Notes: a model not told the origin generated them from the sequence alone. A stretch of DNA of 64,000 nt from Dicaeum eximium (GCA_013396995.1 VWZP01009941.1:3410084-3474083), one strand, 5' to 3'. Numbered from the stretch's first letter, positions 14,574 to 28,679 are shown. Numbers and translations: made by a program.

Positions 14574-15463
14574 TTTTTATTCAAGCCATGTCTGCTGCAA
14601 TGTCTCGCCCATTTTTCTGATGAAAATGAAATTACTGTTGTTGTGAGCTGGGGAGTGCAGATCATCCAAGCAGCAATTTAGTTTACTCTATGCACGAGTA
14701 TCTCTGGTGATGGGGAGTGGGAGATAAAAAATGATGCAGTGTTTTAGTTACCATAGACCCTGATGGCCACTTGTTGCTACTGAAGTAATACAAGTGCATG
14801 CTGCATCGTTCTCTAGACTAAGAAAAGAACTTCAGATTAAGATAGTTGCCACTAAGACAAGCACAAAATTGATACATTGGGTGCCAAAATTTGCACTTCT
14901 GCATTTAGACAATAATGCCCAGAACTGCCTGAGCACTTCTTCAAAGCTGCTGTCACTGTCCCTCTCCTTTCTCAATTTGGCTTTTTTCACTTCCCCCATC
15001 CCAAATTTTCAGTGCTGATCACAGCTCCCAGAGCTTGCTGGTGTTTGAGTTAACTGCTGTTTCATGAAAAGTGTTCTTTTTTTTATCTTTAGTACAAACT
15101 TTGGGCTCGGGTTTGTGGCCCCAAACATTTAATGAAATTGAAACTTGCACGGTATTTTTAGTTGCTTCATGCTTCAAACATTGCAAGTTTTTGATCAGAA
15201 TGCTAATAGATCACTTCCCAGTTCAAGAGAAAAAGATTTGCAACACTTTTTTAAAATCCTGCTAGCTGCAGAGTTTGTTCTGAAGGAACATAAGCATTTT
15301 TACTTTGGTATGAAGAAAATGAGGAGAATATGTTTAATAGGATATTGAAGGGCGAATTTCTAAATGCTCTTCTGAGATGTTGAATTAACTTCTATGATTT
15401 TAGCAATATCTTGTCAGCTTTTACCTTCTCTTATATTATAAAAAAGGGGACACAGACATCCCA

Positions 15464-15509
15464 CACGTGAATTTTGCGTTTTCCACGTGTAAATACACAT
15501 TAACACGTG
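15464..15509. promoter_or_regulatory. Three CACGTG E-boxes at exact 20-bp spacing
   Basis: CACGTG palindromes start at 15464, 15484 and 15504. The units between them differ, so this is not a simple tandem repeat. CACGTG is the core site of bHLH factors such as USF, MYC/MAX, CLOCK/BMAL1 and TFEB. The motif presence is certain; any regulatory role is inference. Confidence 0.45.
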
Positions 15510-18331
15510 CTAACAGAATAAAAAAGAAAATTACAGTTTTCCATTATTCTTCCCCTCCCCTTCTGAAGCACTACTTTAGGAATGGAAGTGAAGTTTAACC
15601 ATCATAATCTCTCAATCTGGTTTGAGATAGTAGAGGCATGAATCCAAAAGCTATTGGTGACTGCTGTGGAAACCAGTCAACTATTGCTTTTTCAAGTATG
15701 TTAAAGTATGCAGACATGCACTGAAGCTCTCTTTTTCTCTTTGCCTGTAATTGAGAAGAATTACCTTAATTTTTCTTAATAATACTACTTTATGCAAGCT
15801 TTATAATCCTTATAAGGAAATGCTTAATACAACTTATGGATGTTTGTATTTCAGGGCTTCTTTCTTTACAAGTTCTCCATGTCAGCTGCCAACCCATTCT
15901 TAGAGAATTACAGTCCATTGAGTTTAGTTGTGTAAGGATTGTATTTGATTACTGAGATATTTCAATTCTTGATAAGTTTATGTGTGTGCTAATTTTCTAC
16001 AATTAAATATTTGTGACTGTCTCCATGGATTCTGCAATGTATGTTATATTGTGGCAGTCATGTCACTGAATGTAATGTGACACACCTATATTACAGCACA
16101 CACGTTTTTATTCTAATCTGGATTTCAAAGGAGTTTTAAAGTCGGTACTTTGAAATCTTTTTATGTACTGTCAACAATCAGCACAGCTAAATGTGTCAAA
16201 CTTACGACAGTATTGTAGCAGTTAGTACTTTTGACTCTCTCTATAAAGTGTGTATTTGCAGCAACATTACAATTTTCAATTATAATGCCGTACGCAATTG
16301 ATGGTTACTTTATTTTCCCTCTGTTCCCCCAAAGTTTAGGCGTATGATCTGAAAGAAAATCTGTAAACTTGGTGTTGGGCTTAATTTTCTTTGTTCTTTA
16401 TCCAAATAGAACTAATTTTAGCTGAGTATATTTAATGTATTTTCCAAAGTGGTTTCACTGTTTGGTGTCCTTTGGCTTACTTGGAAAAGCAGTTAAATGA
16501 ATTTTCTGTTTCTTTAGCCTGCATATAGGTGCTCTCATCAATGTTAGAAATCAATTTAGGTGAAGGTGGTGCTTTTGTGTGCATGCACATGCTGTCATCA
16601 CTGACACAGTATTTCAGAGGTGGTAAGACATTTCCTGCCCTGTTTGCTGTTTAAAGTAGTTTTAACTGTGCAAAACCACAAAATGATCTAGAAAAGGTAG
16701 GCTGTGAAAGGACTTTTGAAGAGGAGGGAAAGGGTTGAAAGAAGCTGGAAATGAAGAGGGAAGAAATGAAGGGACTATTTTAGGCTTTGGGGGCAGTTCC
16801 GCAGGAGTTGTGAAGCAATAAATGGGGCAAAGGGAAGCACAGTCAAGTGAGAAGAATGTGGAGTGAGTGGGAGTAGAAGAAAATGAATGTAATGTGCTGC
16901 ACTGCCTGGCAGCCTGGTGTCTCCTTAAGCTGCCAGTGCTGTAGCCATGAACGCTGGCGCTGCTGCAGCTGGAAGTGCAGAATCTCAATTTCAAGATGTT
17001 TCTGTGTGTCTCTGTGGATATTGTTAACAAAACTTTTTCCACTAAGTGCTGAACATTATTGCAGAAATTATGCCTGTATTGCATTTGTGTTATACAACAC
17101 TGTGCCACTTGTGTTTCCAGTCTCATTTTCTTTTTTCTTTGCTTTTATGATAAGTGCTTGTCTAAGGGTTTTGACAGGAAACTGCAGATCAACCACAGAG
17201 GAGAAATCAGTGTGAATAATTTGTACTTTACTGAATACCTGTGTGCAATCCCTCATTTAGTTGATTATTCTGGAATTGCGTCCTTTAAACTCAAAAATAA
17301 CATGCTTGCAGTTACCATCTACTTTTGGAAAGAGAATACATAATATGAAAGATTTGAAAGTCTTTGACTTTTCTCTGATCTATCTATACAGTGACATTAC
17401 TGTGAGAAGCATTTTCTTTTTTAGAAACAACTTTTTAAAAAGCTTGCAAGATGGTTATTCAGTTCATAACTGTATTGGCTAAAGATAAGAGAGAAGCAAT
17501 TTTATAAGGAAAGATTTAATTTACTTAGACAAAATGGTCTGTTTGGAGAAAAAAACACCAAACTTTTGAGACCTATAGAAGGCCTTAGTGCTAAATGCTT
17601 GTCTGCTTTCCCACAGTTCTATCTGTTTGTCTAGCAAAAAATATTACCTCCCATTGCAAGTATTTGTTCTCTCTGAAGGCTTGGGTTAAAACAAAACAGT
17701 TGCTTGAAGATGGAAATGTATTTTCTCCTTTAAAAGTACCTACTGAATCCTGCAGGTGTTTAGTCTAGGTGCTTTAGGATTTAATTAATAAATAATAATT
17801 TGGCTTTTAATCATGCCTTTCAGTGGAGTCCTCTTGTTACATCCAAGGTTTAACCGGGATGATTACCATAACATCACCTAAACCAGAGACAATAAAACTC
17901 AGGTTTCATGGCATGGATCCACTAACTTTAATAAATGAAACTGACTGAATAACTATAAACAAAGAGTGTGAAAGTAGGTTATCAAACCATGTGATAACAT
18001 CTGTTCCTTGGAAACATGAAAGTAACTATTTCTGTGTCAAGAACGAAACCCTGTTTAAGTGGTATTATAAGCTGACTACAATTTTCCTGTGTGCCCAAAC
18101 TTCAATGTATAATGTTGAGGCTCCTGTGCGAAATGATGTAATTATCTGCATGCCCTATCAGAGTCAGGTATTTATATTTGAAAGCCTGGGTCTCTGTCAT
18201 CTGGAGGATCCTTATCAAGATGAGAGCTCAACTGCGTGGGATAATATGCAGTTGCATGAGAGGAGACCTGGTTCTGTCCCTGAATAGTTTGCAAGATGCA
18301 ACACGTGAAGTGGCGTCTCCCCCTTCCCCTC

Positions 18332-18352
18332 TTTTTTTTTTTTTTTTTTTTT
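18332..18352 (+). repeat. Poly-T run (about 21)
   Basis: A long T homopolymer just after a C-rich segment. It could be the poly-A tail of a reverse-oriented retrocopy, but the flank to the right is not recognisable as a transcript. Confidence 0.85.
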
Positions 18353-21300
18353 AAGAAGGGAATGGAGAGCAAGGGTTACGGTAATTCACTTGAATGTAAC
18401 ATTTGCTAACAGTATGCATAAGTTGTCTGAATTGTCTTTAACAGCCAGTCATTTTCCCTGAGAGAAAATGAAGATGTCCTTGTATGATGGAAAAAAACAT
18501 TAGACAAAGCAGGAAAAGCACTTGTAGATTAACATTTTTCATTTTTCATTATTTGGTATGTTAGAAGTTGGCTATTACTCTGATTACAGACTGATGGTGA
18601 GATCAGTGGTAATGAGATAATATTAGGAAGTGATAGATTAAATTTTTAATGCTGAAGAAGTCAACTAAACTACTAAAACAATGCTTTTAAGAGATGCTGT
18701 TGCAGTGCAAATGCTACAGAGGCCAAGATTGCAGCAGGGTCTATACTCTATAAAATCAGTGTCCCTTAATGATGTTGAGTAATCTTGTTTTGTGCTCATT
18801 TTGCATTTTAGCAGCTCACTGTCCCCTACTATTCTTTCCTGTCCTTGTGCACAGCAGACAACAATTTTGTTCAGTCTTACCTCCTTTGGGATCACTACTT
18901 AATTCTACATCTACAGAATACCCTCAAAAATAAACAGTGCTTCTTGCTTTCCAGACCGATTTTGTGTAAAAAGGCACTTGGGCTGAGATGAGAGCCTCAC
19001 CTGTTTCGGTCTGCTGATCCATGCCTCAGAACAACCTGTTCTGGGAGAGGCAGGCTGGAACAGCTTGTGGATGTATCTCCAGAGGTATAGCCTGCTTAAC
19101 CTGTTTGCCTTGTGAAAGCTGAGGTTTCTGCTCAGGATTAGAAGTTACGGCTTCGATTTCATCTTTCTTACCACTTGTGCATTCTTTACCTGGCTTAAAA
19201 AAAAAAAAAAGTCAATAAATACCATCTTTGCATTAGGTCTATAAAAAATCTGGTTTGTTGTCATTTTAATTACTCTTCTCCCAAAGTTCTTCTTTCGAAG
19301 ATCAGATTTTCATGTTGATTTTTGTGTGTCTGTGCAAAATCTTATTTTAATGTTATTTTTTCTGTTCTTGTTTTCTACAGTGATTAGTGCTACATGCAGG
19401 ATACTGCCTGTCAGTGGTGTATGTGTACAGGACTGTGTGTGAGAGAGCTCAAGCCAAACAAAAACATACACCTCACCCCTGACAAAAAAGAATACACAGC
19501 CAAACATACTGCATGCAGTCATAATCATCACCTCATTTTCCACTTCAAGGCAGTATGATCTAAACAAGATATGGGAACTGATAAATGATGATACAAGTTA
19601 TTTATTTTGTTAATTATTATTTCATGTGTGATATAAACCACCATTTTGTGGGCTTGTGTACTGTGCTTCAACTTCCTTGCTCTGTGAAGTGGAAGAGGGA
19701 GTTTTCCTGTCCCTCCACAACTTTTCTTGGTTTCAAAAATGATGCAGGAAGCCCAGCATCAGATAATTGGCTCTTGGATCTGACAGCAGCCATACCATTC
19801 CATTAATTTCTGCAGAGTTCCAAGAAATCCCTTTCAACTCCTTCAGTGCATGAAAGCATCTCTGAAACTGTCCCATTTGCTTTTCTTTTGATAACAGCTA
19901 CTGGTATTTTTCCTTTGGATTGAATCCTATTTTTGGGGTTACCTTTTAAGACAGTAACTAATGCAGCTGTATTTAACAGGGCTTGCAGAATAAATGGTGT
20001 CAGACATGGGTAAGACTTCCCCAGGAGCTCTTCAAAGGGAAGCCCAGCAGTGTAAGCAGTGGTGTGTAAGGTTTGGTAGCTGACCTGCTTCCTCCAGAGA
20101 TAATCATGAATCAATTTCCTTTACGATAGGAAGCTCTGGGCTGCTGGATGCGATGAATCCTTTTTGATTAGTCATAGAAGAGAAGTCCTAACCACTTGTT
20201 TAAAGGTCTCAAAACACCATTAAAGAGGAGATGAGGGTGCAGTCTGTGACCAAATTCTGCTTTGAATAATTACAGTGTTGCTGCCTACACTTCTCCTCCA
20301 TATTCAAGCAGATACCGCATTCTTCTTTCCTACTTGGCATAAATGATTTTGTTGTGCTAATAACTACTACATTCCAGCCCTGGGGTGGTGGTAGCTGGGA
20401 GACAGCAAAAATTCATTCCCATGTCTGTGTGAACAGAGATGTTGCTGAAATTTAGTGGTGGCCAAGCAGGGAGAAGGAAGCTCGGTGGTGCTTGCTCTTG
20501 GAGAATTCCCGAGAAGTGCTCAAGGTGGCCGTCCCAGTGCTTGAGGAGCACATGGCTGTTTCCTGTAATGACAACCACAAAGTGCTAATGTGTGTGGAGC
20601 AGGACATGTCATTGCCTAGTGCCCTGAACCAACACCACTGATAAATATTTAGGGCAGATCAGATGGTCTGAGTGCGTGTGCTGGGGAGGAATGCTGTACT
20701 TGGCTAAACAGCCAGGCATTATCTGAGATCCATTTTAAATATGTGCTGTCTCTGTAATAACACTGGGTGGTTGTTCCAGATACAAATTTCAGTTAATCTG
20801 CTGTGTCAGTTTGGGCTTGCAAGTCCAAAAATACCTTATTGGTGATTTATGTCTTTCATTGTTCTTTTTTTCATATGATTATCTCTGCCCACGCACTGCT
20901 ACCTAATCTTGTATTTTTGCGTGCTGTTCCTGTGGTTATTCCATGAGAAGAAGGCTTGGTGTCACCCACAGAGCAGCACATGCCTAGCTCCACACTTCAA
21001 CATAAAGTTTCTTGTATGAAGGAGCATTTGAATTTTATCTCTCTAGAGTAAAACTAGCTAGCTTACCAAAAACCAAATTATTTCTCAAGCTACTAGGAAA
21101 GCATATTTGGCATAGACTTCAGTGCTTCAGTTAAAGCTTCAGAAAACAGAGAGCTTTGAAGACAACGGCAAGCTTTAAATCCTTTGTATCTTTAATTATC
21201 TTTATAGAGTTGAATAATATCCTGTACTATCTGTGTGCACAATGCTTGAATTAATTTTGTGTTGATTAATTAAGGGAAAACTTCTTTTCTTTTACCTTTA

Positions 21301-23828
21301 CCCTACTCCCTGTAATCCTGCAAGCCAGCTTCTGGTGGAGTTAGCTTCGAGCATTCATTAGCATAGCCTGGGCCTTTGACATACTGCACTGGTGATTTAT
21401 GCTTGTGAATATTCATTGTGCTAAATCCAGTGGCTTTTCTGCTCACTCCTGTTTTTTAGAGAGTACAGTGCAAGATACAAAGTCTCCTTGGAACTCATAA
21501 CCAACCACCTGGGGTAGAAGTTGGCTGCACTTGAACCCCTTTGCATGCACGACAGCAAAGTACCTGCAGTGCAAATGCAGGGAAGACTGGAAAAAAGAAA
21601 AGGCAGTAGGATAGTTACCTGAATTCACTGTGTTTTTATTAATACTGGTCAGCTTCCACCCATCCTGAGAGCTGTCACGAGAGGGCAGGTAGGGGAAATG
21701 CAGAACAATTCTGAAAAACATAAGGGAGTCACAAAGGGAAAAAGATAGTCCATGAAAGAGCAGGCAGGGGGTAATAGAAATGCTTCCATGCCTTTTCCAG
21801 AGGCAAAGATACGTGAATGAACAAGTAGGAAGGAGATGCCACAAGATTAATTTTACTCTGTATGTACAGTGATCAGAGCGTGAAACTCTGAAATAGTGTT
21901 TCTGTTTCTGACAGTAACTTGGCTCTGTGACCTTGAGAAAGCCTGGTTCCCTAAGGGTGCTCTGAGAAACCCTGTTACTTCTGCTCTTTGAGCTAGGCTG
22001 TGGTAGGATAATAGGAGGGAAGAAATTTTACATTATTTAGGAAAAGAAATGACAGACTAAGGACCTCCATCTGCAAAGTTATATCAATGTCTATACAGAA
22101 TTTGATATCCATGAGTTTTGTCTCTAACTCATACTGCAACATGCTGAAATATCTTAGTTTTAGCTGATGAACTTGTTCATAGTACCTGTGAACTTTTATT
22201 GAGCATCTTATCCGCAAATTATCTTCATATCTAGTGGGAAAGATTTACAATATTAATTGAATGTATGACAACTGAACAAATGAAAGTGCTTAATGAATAC
22301 AAAGGTGAGGTGTGGATACTGATGTTTTTCTGCAGAAATCACTGAGTGATGTATCTTGGGAGGAGAGACAAAGGGGTATGAGAAACACAACTGCTCATCA
22401 CCTTGCCTCTGATTAAGAATCACTGTATGAGAGCCTTTTTTAAAAAATACAGATTTATTATTTCTTTTAATAGGGTTGATCTTGTAGCTTTCTTCTTGTA
22501 CAAAAAGCTTTGTAAGATTCTGCTTTCTATGCTAAAGATGGAAACTTCAAATGGAAGTGTAACCCTTCTCATGTTAACTTACTGCTATTTTATTCATAAG
22601 AAATATGAAGTGCTTATTAAACTCATCAAATACAGATAGTGCTTGCTCCAACACTATTGAAGTGAAAAGGTAATTTTTTCAGACCTTTTAGAAGCAAACA
22701 CTGTGCAGATTGCCAAGGTGCTGCCAGAGAACTCACAGGGTGTTCAAGGTGAAGCAAGAGGTAGCTGAAGCAAATCTCTTGAGGATGAGAGAGGGAGTAC
22801 TTGGTCACAGAAGTAACAGCATGGTGTCTTCTGTGCTGCATGGGTGCAAAATCTATGTGATTATGGAATTCCATCTTCATTCCACTGAAGACAAAACTCT
22901 TATCTTTGAACAATTTGAGCTAGGATTTTCAAATTTCTGTTGTTGGTGTTTTGGTATTTTTTTTGTTCTTAGTGAATGCAAATTGACACAGGTAAACATC
23001 TTAGCTCCTTAGTTGGGAGGGTATTTGCTGTTTCTCATTTTGGTTTGTATTTTAACATGTGTACCATCCTCTTTGTTAACTAGTACCTGTGAGTGCTGTC
23101 AAAAATACATCATTAATTAATTAATCTTGAGACCTCTTTCTTTTTTGATGCATTTTGATTAAAAAATGCTAAACCTTAAGATACTGGGCCCTGGATGTTC
23201 CAATACAGTACTCAATGACTTCTTTGCTTTCCTGTAGTCAAATCTTGACAGAAAAAATGGCTATAGTCTGTGCATTTATTCTTGTTGTTAAAGAAATTCC
23301 CTTAAAAGAAAGAGCCATAAAAGGGGAGCATTTATAGCTTTTCCGATTACACAGTCACATAGAAAATAGATTTATTTTTAAAATCAAACAAAATTAACTA
23401 TGTTTATTGTTTTAGTGATAAAGATTGAGATCACCCCCTGCATTTTTTTTTTCAGTCAGCCCCTGGATATAGACAATGGCTAACATGATATAAAAGAGGG
23501 TGTTGGGGAAAGGCCATAGTTGGAAATATAGGTATATCTTAGTGAACAGTCTACTACAGAGTATTTGGGGGGATTGGGATATATGGGAGACGGCCATGAA
23601 AATGCCCAGAATTGGAGATGATTACATTAGGATCACTGGGCAGAGGAAGGAATTGAGGTGGGAAAACTGAGCCTGTGTGTAGTGGGAAGCATTGTACTTT
23701 CAGCCACTGTAACCAAAATTACTATATTTCGAAATAATAAGCCATGTGGAAAAACAGTTTTAATTTGACAATTCTTTGTGCTTAGCAGTGGTGCTCTTCT
23801 GAAACTCTAGTGATACTACTGGGGATAT

Positions 23829-23917
23829 TAAAAAAAACCAACAAAACAAAAACAACAAAAACCCACCAAAACAAAACAACAAACAAAATCCAAAAAACCC
23901 CAAAATAACAACAAAAC
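23829..23917 (+). repeat. A/C-rich low-complexity tract (CAAAA-like)
   Basis: Almost ninety bases built almost only from A and C, with irregular CAAAA, AACA and ACCC units. It has no regular period and no sign of being the tail of a retrotransposon I can name. Similar shorter tracts occur at 24239-24301 and 28599-28679. Confidence 0.85.
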
Positions 23918-26422
23918 TCTTGGAAATTTTTCTTTGTGATGTTTAAGATATTGATAAAAAAGGAACAATTTCTTCACTATTTATAAGTAATTCTTTTAAA
24001 GTGAATTTTTTTTTTTGCCAGCTTTTCCCCACTGTATTGTTGGTAGGCTTGCCAGCTCATTTACTGGATACTTGAAAAATCATGTTTGTTGTGTGTTTTG
24101 AAAATATTTTTCTCTTTAGACTAGAATCCTGATGATGGCTACAGTTAAAAAATATACAGAATTAGAAGCTAAGTTTTTGTTCTTTGTTTTTCTTCTCCAT
24201 TTTTAGAGTTTCCTCTTTTAAGAAAATTTTCCAACTGACCAATTAAAAAACCATCAACAACAAAAAGCCACTAACAAGCAAATAAAACAAAAACCCCCAA
24301 AGTACGGTTTCCCTGGGGAAGTTCAGTCTAAACAAGTATACAGTAATAAATATTAGCAGAAATTATTTATTAGACAATCTTTATTTAGGAAAGCTTCTTA
24401 ACTCTTAAACAGTCAATGGGATTAAAACATGCTTAATTTGAAGCACTTCCAAAGGGCTTTTCTCATTTGCATTTCACTTGCTCAGAGAACTTCAGGTTTG
24501 CATCCTTTTTTTAGGTGTAGTGGATATCATAGCTAGTTGAGAAAAATTAAAGCATTCCTAAAGCAAGTGAGTGCATTGGAATGGTGTTTTAAGAATGAAG
24601 TGCTTGCTTACTGCTTTCAGAGTCTTTGAAATCATTTCTTTCTGGCTCATTTCCAATATGGAAGGAGTTTGTTTTCAGAGAAATATTGTTGCCAAGGGAC
24701 AGATGTTGACTGTGTTGTGTTTAGAGCAGACTGATATTAATTACATTCTTTTAGCTATTCTACTTCTGGATAACTTTAAAGGTCCTTCCAATTTCCAGAA
24801 TACTTAGGTAAGCTCTCAGAACATGAGCACAGTGTCTTGGCATTTACGTGAAAAATATATTAGAGAACTGGCAAGAGCTGAACTTATTTTTCTTCCCAGT
24901 TGAGAAATGCTGTTTTCAGATGATTACACTAATTAATAACATGGAACAGCTTTAGTAAATTTAGCAAATGCTGTGATTTCCCTCCCTTTCCTCTTTTGTC
25001 TTTCAAGTCTTTATCTGAGCCAGTTGTCAAACAACCTTTGTGGAGCACTACTTACTGCATTTGACCAGAAGAATGGGCTAATTTTTTTCAGGACCTGTTC
25101 TGTGATTGAGGCAGCATGATCTGGAGCAACGTCAGCCTTCGGAGTTTTCCAGTTTCCCATTGATAATGCAAAGTAATGTTTTGCATTTGGGGCTTTGGTT
25201 CTTCCAAGGATCAGTGTGAATTACTTAACTTGCCTTGTCTACAGTTTTGTGCCAGCTTACTTGAGCTGGCCCAGTGCTGGTGTTCCCAGTGACAGGACTG
25301 TTGCTGCTCCCCTCACCAGAACTTGCAGATGGTATTGGTTTGGTTGTTTTGGGTTTTTTTCAACTAGCTCCTGAAGACTGAGCCCAGCTCATGTTTCTTA
25401 GTCCTGTGCCTATTTCAGTGGTTTAGATCATTTTGTTCTGTACTTGGTAAAATGTCACTTTCCAAGTATTTTTGCTTAATACTCAGTACTTTAAGAAACA
25501 CTGGGTCAAGAGAACATAATGCATGTAACAGCTGTGCAAAGCTCACCTTAGGGAGCCAAACCAGTAGCCTTAACCTGCTTCTACAGGAGCCCTAGAAGAG
25601 AATAAAATAAGCTCAGCCAAAGCAGGTGAATTTTCCCCATCTGGCCCTCTTCTCAGCCTTCCATGTTTCTGTAGAGTTGTTTTTTCTGCCTTCTCATCCT
25701 CTCCTCTCATCCCTCCCTCAGTGGGATGAGTTCAGTGTGTCCTGTGAGTTTCTGGGAGAGGAGCCCCAGCAAGGTTCTGTGAGGCTGAACTCCAGCCCTG
25801 CTGGCTCCCAGCCCTGAGTGCTGACCAGTGATCCATCCTCCTTGGAGCTACCTGGAGACAGCCCAACAGCTTATGCTCAACTTTTGAAACCTTTCTGGGA
25901 AGCTGTAGGCCTGCTGGACATGGATGAAGGCCTGCTTTAGTGTTCAAAATCATGTTTTAACAAAAGGTTACATACTTGTTGCCAGCTACAAGCTGTCAGT
26001 AGAGGCATGTGTTTCTTCCTTCCATTCAGACTATGGAAGCTGACCTTCCTGTTTGCTTAAATCCCAATATAAAAGCTCTCTTTTTTACAGCTGCCTGTCA
26101 TGATCCCTGTCACTCATTAGCCTCTCTCTGCTTTCCTCAAAACTTGCCTTAGATAAAAGCAGTAGCTTAATTCTCCAGACCTAGTTGTTTAAAAAACCTA
26201 AATGTTACTCATCTCAGTTGTCCCTCAAGAGATGATTCTTATATTCAGGAGTTGATGCTGAGGGACAAAAGATCAACGTGCATTTACAGTAAAGTTGTCC
26301 AAGTTATGTTAATAAATTGGCATTCCATTTGTGGATTACTGGATAACATAAAACTGCCTACATAAAGCTACACCACCTCATTAGCATTCTGTTCAAACAG
26401 CTTTGTATCTTTATTTATTTAG

Positions 26423-26679
26423 GCAATTTCGACAGAAATATCTGAGTACTCATCCGATAATGACAGCGTGGGAGAGGGAGAGGCGACCCTGGCGACCCCC
26501 ACTCCAGGATCCAGTAAGGGATTTCAGCCGAGGTCAGGAGGGGACACGGGGGATGTCCCAGCACGAGCGGCCAGCGAGTGGCTGAGGTCAGCACAGGCCC
26601 TTCTCCGCACCCCCGGGAAGCAGGCGGGAAAGGCCCCCAGAGCCCCCACCGAGTCTGCCAAGAAGAGGAAGCTCCTGAG
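26423..26679 (+). CDS. SPIDR: SPIDR internal coding exon A (257 nt)
   Basis: SPIDR is a nuclear scaffold in homologous recombination. From published work it links BLM helicase and RAD51 at damage sites and also works with FIGNL1. The exon begins after a T-rich tract ending in AG (26421-26422) and ends before GT (26680). The frame opens AISTEISEYSSD, matching the human segment with EILEYSSDSE. It closes with TPGKQAGKAPRAPTESAKKR and LLR, matching human TPQKPTAKFPRTPENSAKKK and LLR. The middle (around GSSKGFQPRSGGDTGDVPAR) does not align to the human segment I remember and is rich in G, S, A and R, as expected of a disordered linker. The exon is markedly more GC- and CpG-rich than its introns. 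It ends with two bases (AG) of a split Arg codon that exon B completes. The start is set by the acceptor, not by an initiator; the methionine in another frame here is not a start. Human residues were recalled, not searched. Confidence 0.9.
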
Positions 26680-28598
26680 GTAAATCAACTTGTCCACCTT
26701 AAGGAATTCTGTTTGGTTGTTTTTCCTTAAATTATAAGTCAGACAGTTCTTACCAAAGTGTTGGAGTGTGTTTCAAGGGTAAACATTTTAGAGATGCAAA
26801 TACGGAAAACTTAAAGAATGTCATTTATCTGTAAAAAAGAAAAAAAGGCAAGAAAGTACTAAATTTAAAATCTCTGGTGAAAGCTCTCAATCTTGAACTC
26901 CTGTTCAAATTGATTGGTTTTTGCACTTCTAATAATACCTTACAGATGTGTGAGTGGACATACTTCTGTTGTAGCTTCTAATAATTTCATTGCATTGTGC
27001 CTCTCAAGAAAATCTGCAAAAATGCTGTACCTCAGGTTTTAGGATTTTGGGTTTTTTGGTCCTCTCCAGATTTGTCAATGCAAAATTATCCAAAATAATG
27101 TAGGAAAGGAGTGGATGAGCAATAGTTCTGAAGAGTGTAGGAGACAGCATTATGTAGTCAATGGGAGGAGGTATTCTTAAGGTGAAATTTAGATGTCTAT
27201 GACTAAGTTAAATACATTAGAAAAATATGTAACCCTGAAAGAAAGTAGCCTGAGATGGAGCAGTTGAAGCCTGATGTTCTAGCTAATTACAGTGCAGAAA
27301 TGGTCCCTTCCCATACTGAATTAATGAAAGTTAACTTAAATGGTATATGTGAAGATATGTCTCAAGCTGTGGAGACCACAATTATAAATGGTGCTGCTAT
27401 ACATCCCTATTGTTGTTTTAACAATGTGTTTATTTTCCTTTTACAGCTGAATCTATGTACAGTAATCAATCAATTACTTAAAAAGTAAATATTTAGTTAA
27501 TAAGCATACATTTTCTCTGAAATATTCTTGGCTGTTTCAAAATGCTGTCTGAAGGAACAGGTTTGGAAGTCCTAATTACTGAGAATCTCTATACTTAAAA
27601 GTGCTTTGCTTGTGCAATCAAGCTTTATTTCTTGTGACTTTAGAAAACATGCATACACAGCTGTACTAGGTCAGACCAAAGCTGTAACCCCCAAAAATGC
27701 CTTTTAGTGGCCAAAAGCAAGTATGTGTGAATGTAATAAAAAAAACCAGGACAAGTGTACGGTGGTATTTTGCCCAGGTGCTCTTCTAGCTTTAAGCAGC
27801 TCTGGAGCAGTTTGTTACCATTAGTGGCTTTGTCTTTTTTTAAATTCCAGCTTCATTTGATGACCTTTACTATCAACAGTCTAAATGCAAAAAATGTTTT
27901 ATGGCAAAGATACTCTGACACAAGTGTATAAGAGAATAGATTGCTTTGAAAACAAACAAAACAACAAGACCAAACCATCCACAATTATATAGAATGTAAT
28001 CTGTCTGGAGTGGCCAGAGGAACAGAGCTTACAGGGTTTTTTACCTTCCATCCTATGGTTCCACTTTGGGTTCCTTTGGGAACAGGGAAGCAGGCAGGAA
28101 ATTCCTTAGTTATGACTGTTGTTTATCTAGTTATTTTGCTCATCCAGGTAATTGTCATCTTTTCACTCTTCCTGTTCAGGGCACTAATTCCATGTGTCTC
28201 TCCCATCCTTCCTTTTACTGCTGACAGAGAACATTTCAATTGGTGTGATAACAGTGGATGTAAGTTTGCATCCTCAATAAGAATGCACAGGTTTTCAGTG
28301 CTGTGGATTGAAGGCCAGCTTGGGGAAAGCTTTGTCAGCTTCTTGATTGATCAAGTGACAATCCCTTCTTTGTGGTTAAATAGCTAAAAGCTATAAAGCA
28401 AAGCAATATAAAAATATAATTATTTTCTATTTTCTTTAAAGAATCTATCTTGAAAAGTAGAGATAATATTTTCAAGAAATTTTAGCTTATATTTTCTGTA
28501 GAAATCTTAGTTATGCTGCAATCTGCATTTATATTTGCATTGCCTGATTGGAGCTGTGCCTCTGTTACATTAATGGGTACATTTTTCTGTGCAACTTC

Positions 28599-28679
28599 AA
28601 AGAAACCCCCCTAAAATATCCTCCCTAAACCCCCAAATCCCAAGCAAAACCAAACCAAACAAAGAAAATAGCAATAACA
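28599..28679 (+). repeat. A/C-rich low-complexity tract
   Basis: Irregular CCCTAAA, AACCC and CAAAC units over about 80 bases. Some units resemble the telomere repeat CCCTAA, but they are not in tandem. Confidence 0.75.

Larger units (their letters stand above)
1..26422 (+). other. SPIDR: Upstream SPIDR intron, partial (3' portion, at least 26.4 kb)
   Basis: By position this is the intron preceding exon A. I searched by eye for the acidic and serine-rich human segment that should come before exon A (around LSDEDKTLSQLQRDELQFID) and did not find it, so the previous exon probably lies before base 1. The stretch is AT-rich with no supported gene. Open frames here are short, unrelated to known proteins and without matching splice structure. 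Items of note inside it are listed separately: a CpG-rich patch, an E-box triplet, simple repeats and homopolymer runs. The rest appears to be unique intronic sequence in which I see nothing specific. Confidence 0.8.

Noticed and set aside
16662..17126. 154-codon open frame on the - strand
   Set aside because: A low-complexity Ser/Phe/Pro-rich translation with no homology I recognise and no flanking signals.
28599..28679. Possible interstitial telomere repeat
   Set aside because: CCCTAAA-like units are scattered and not in tandem, so it is simple A/C-rich sequence.
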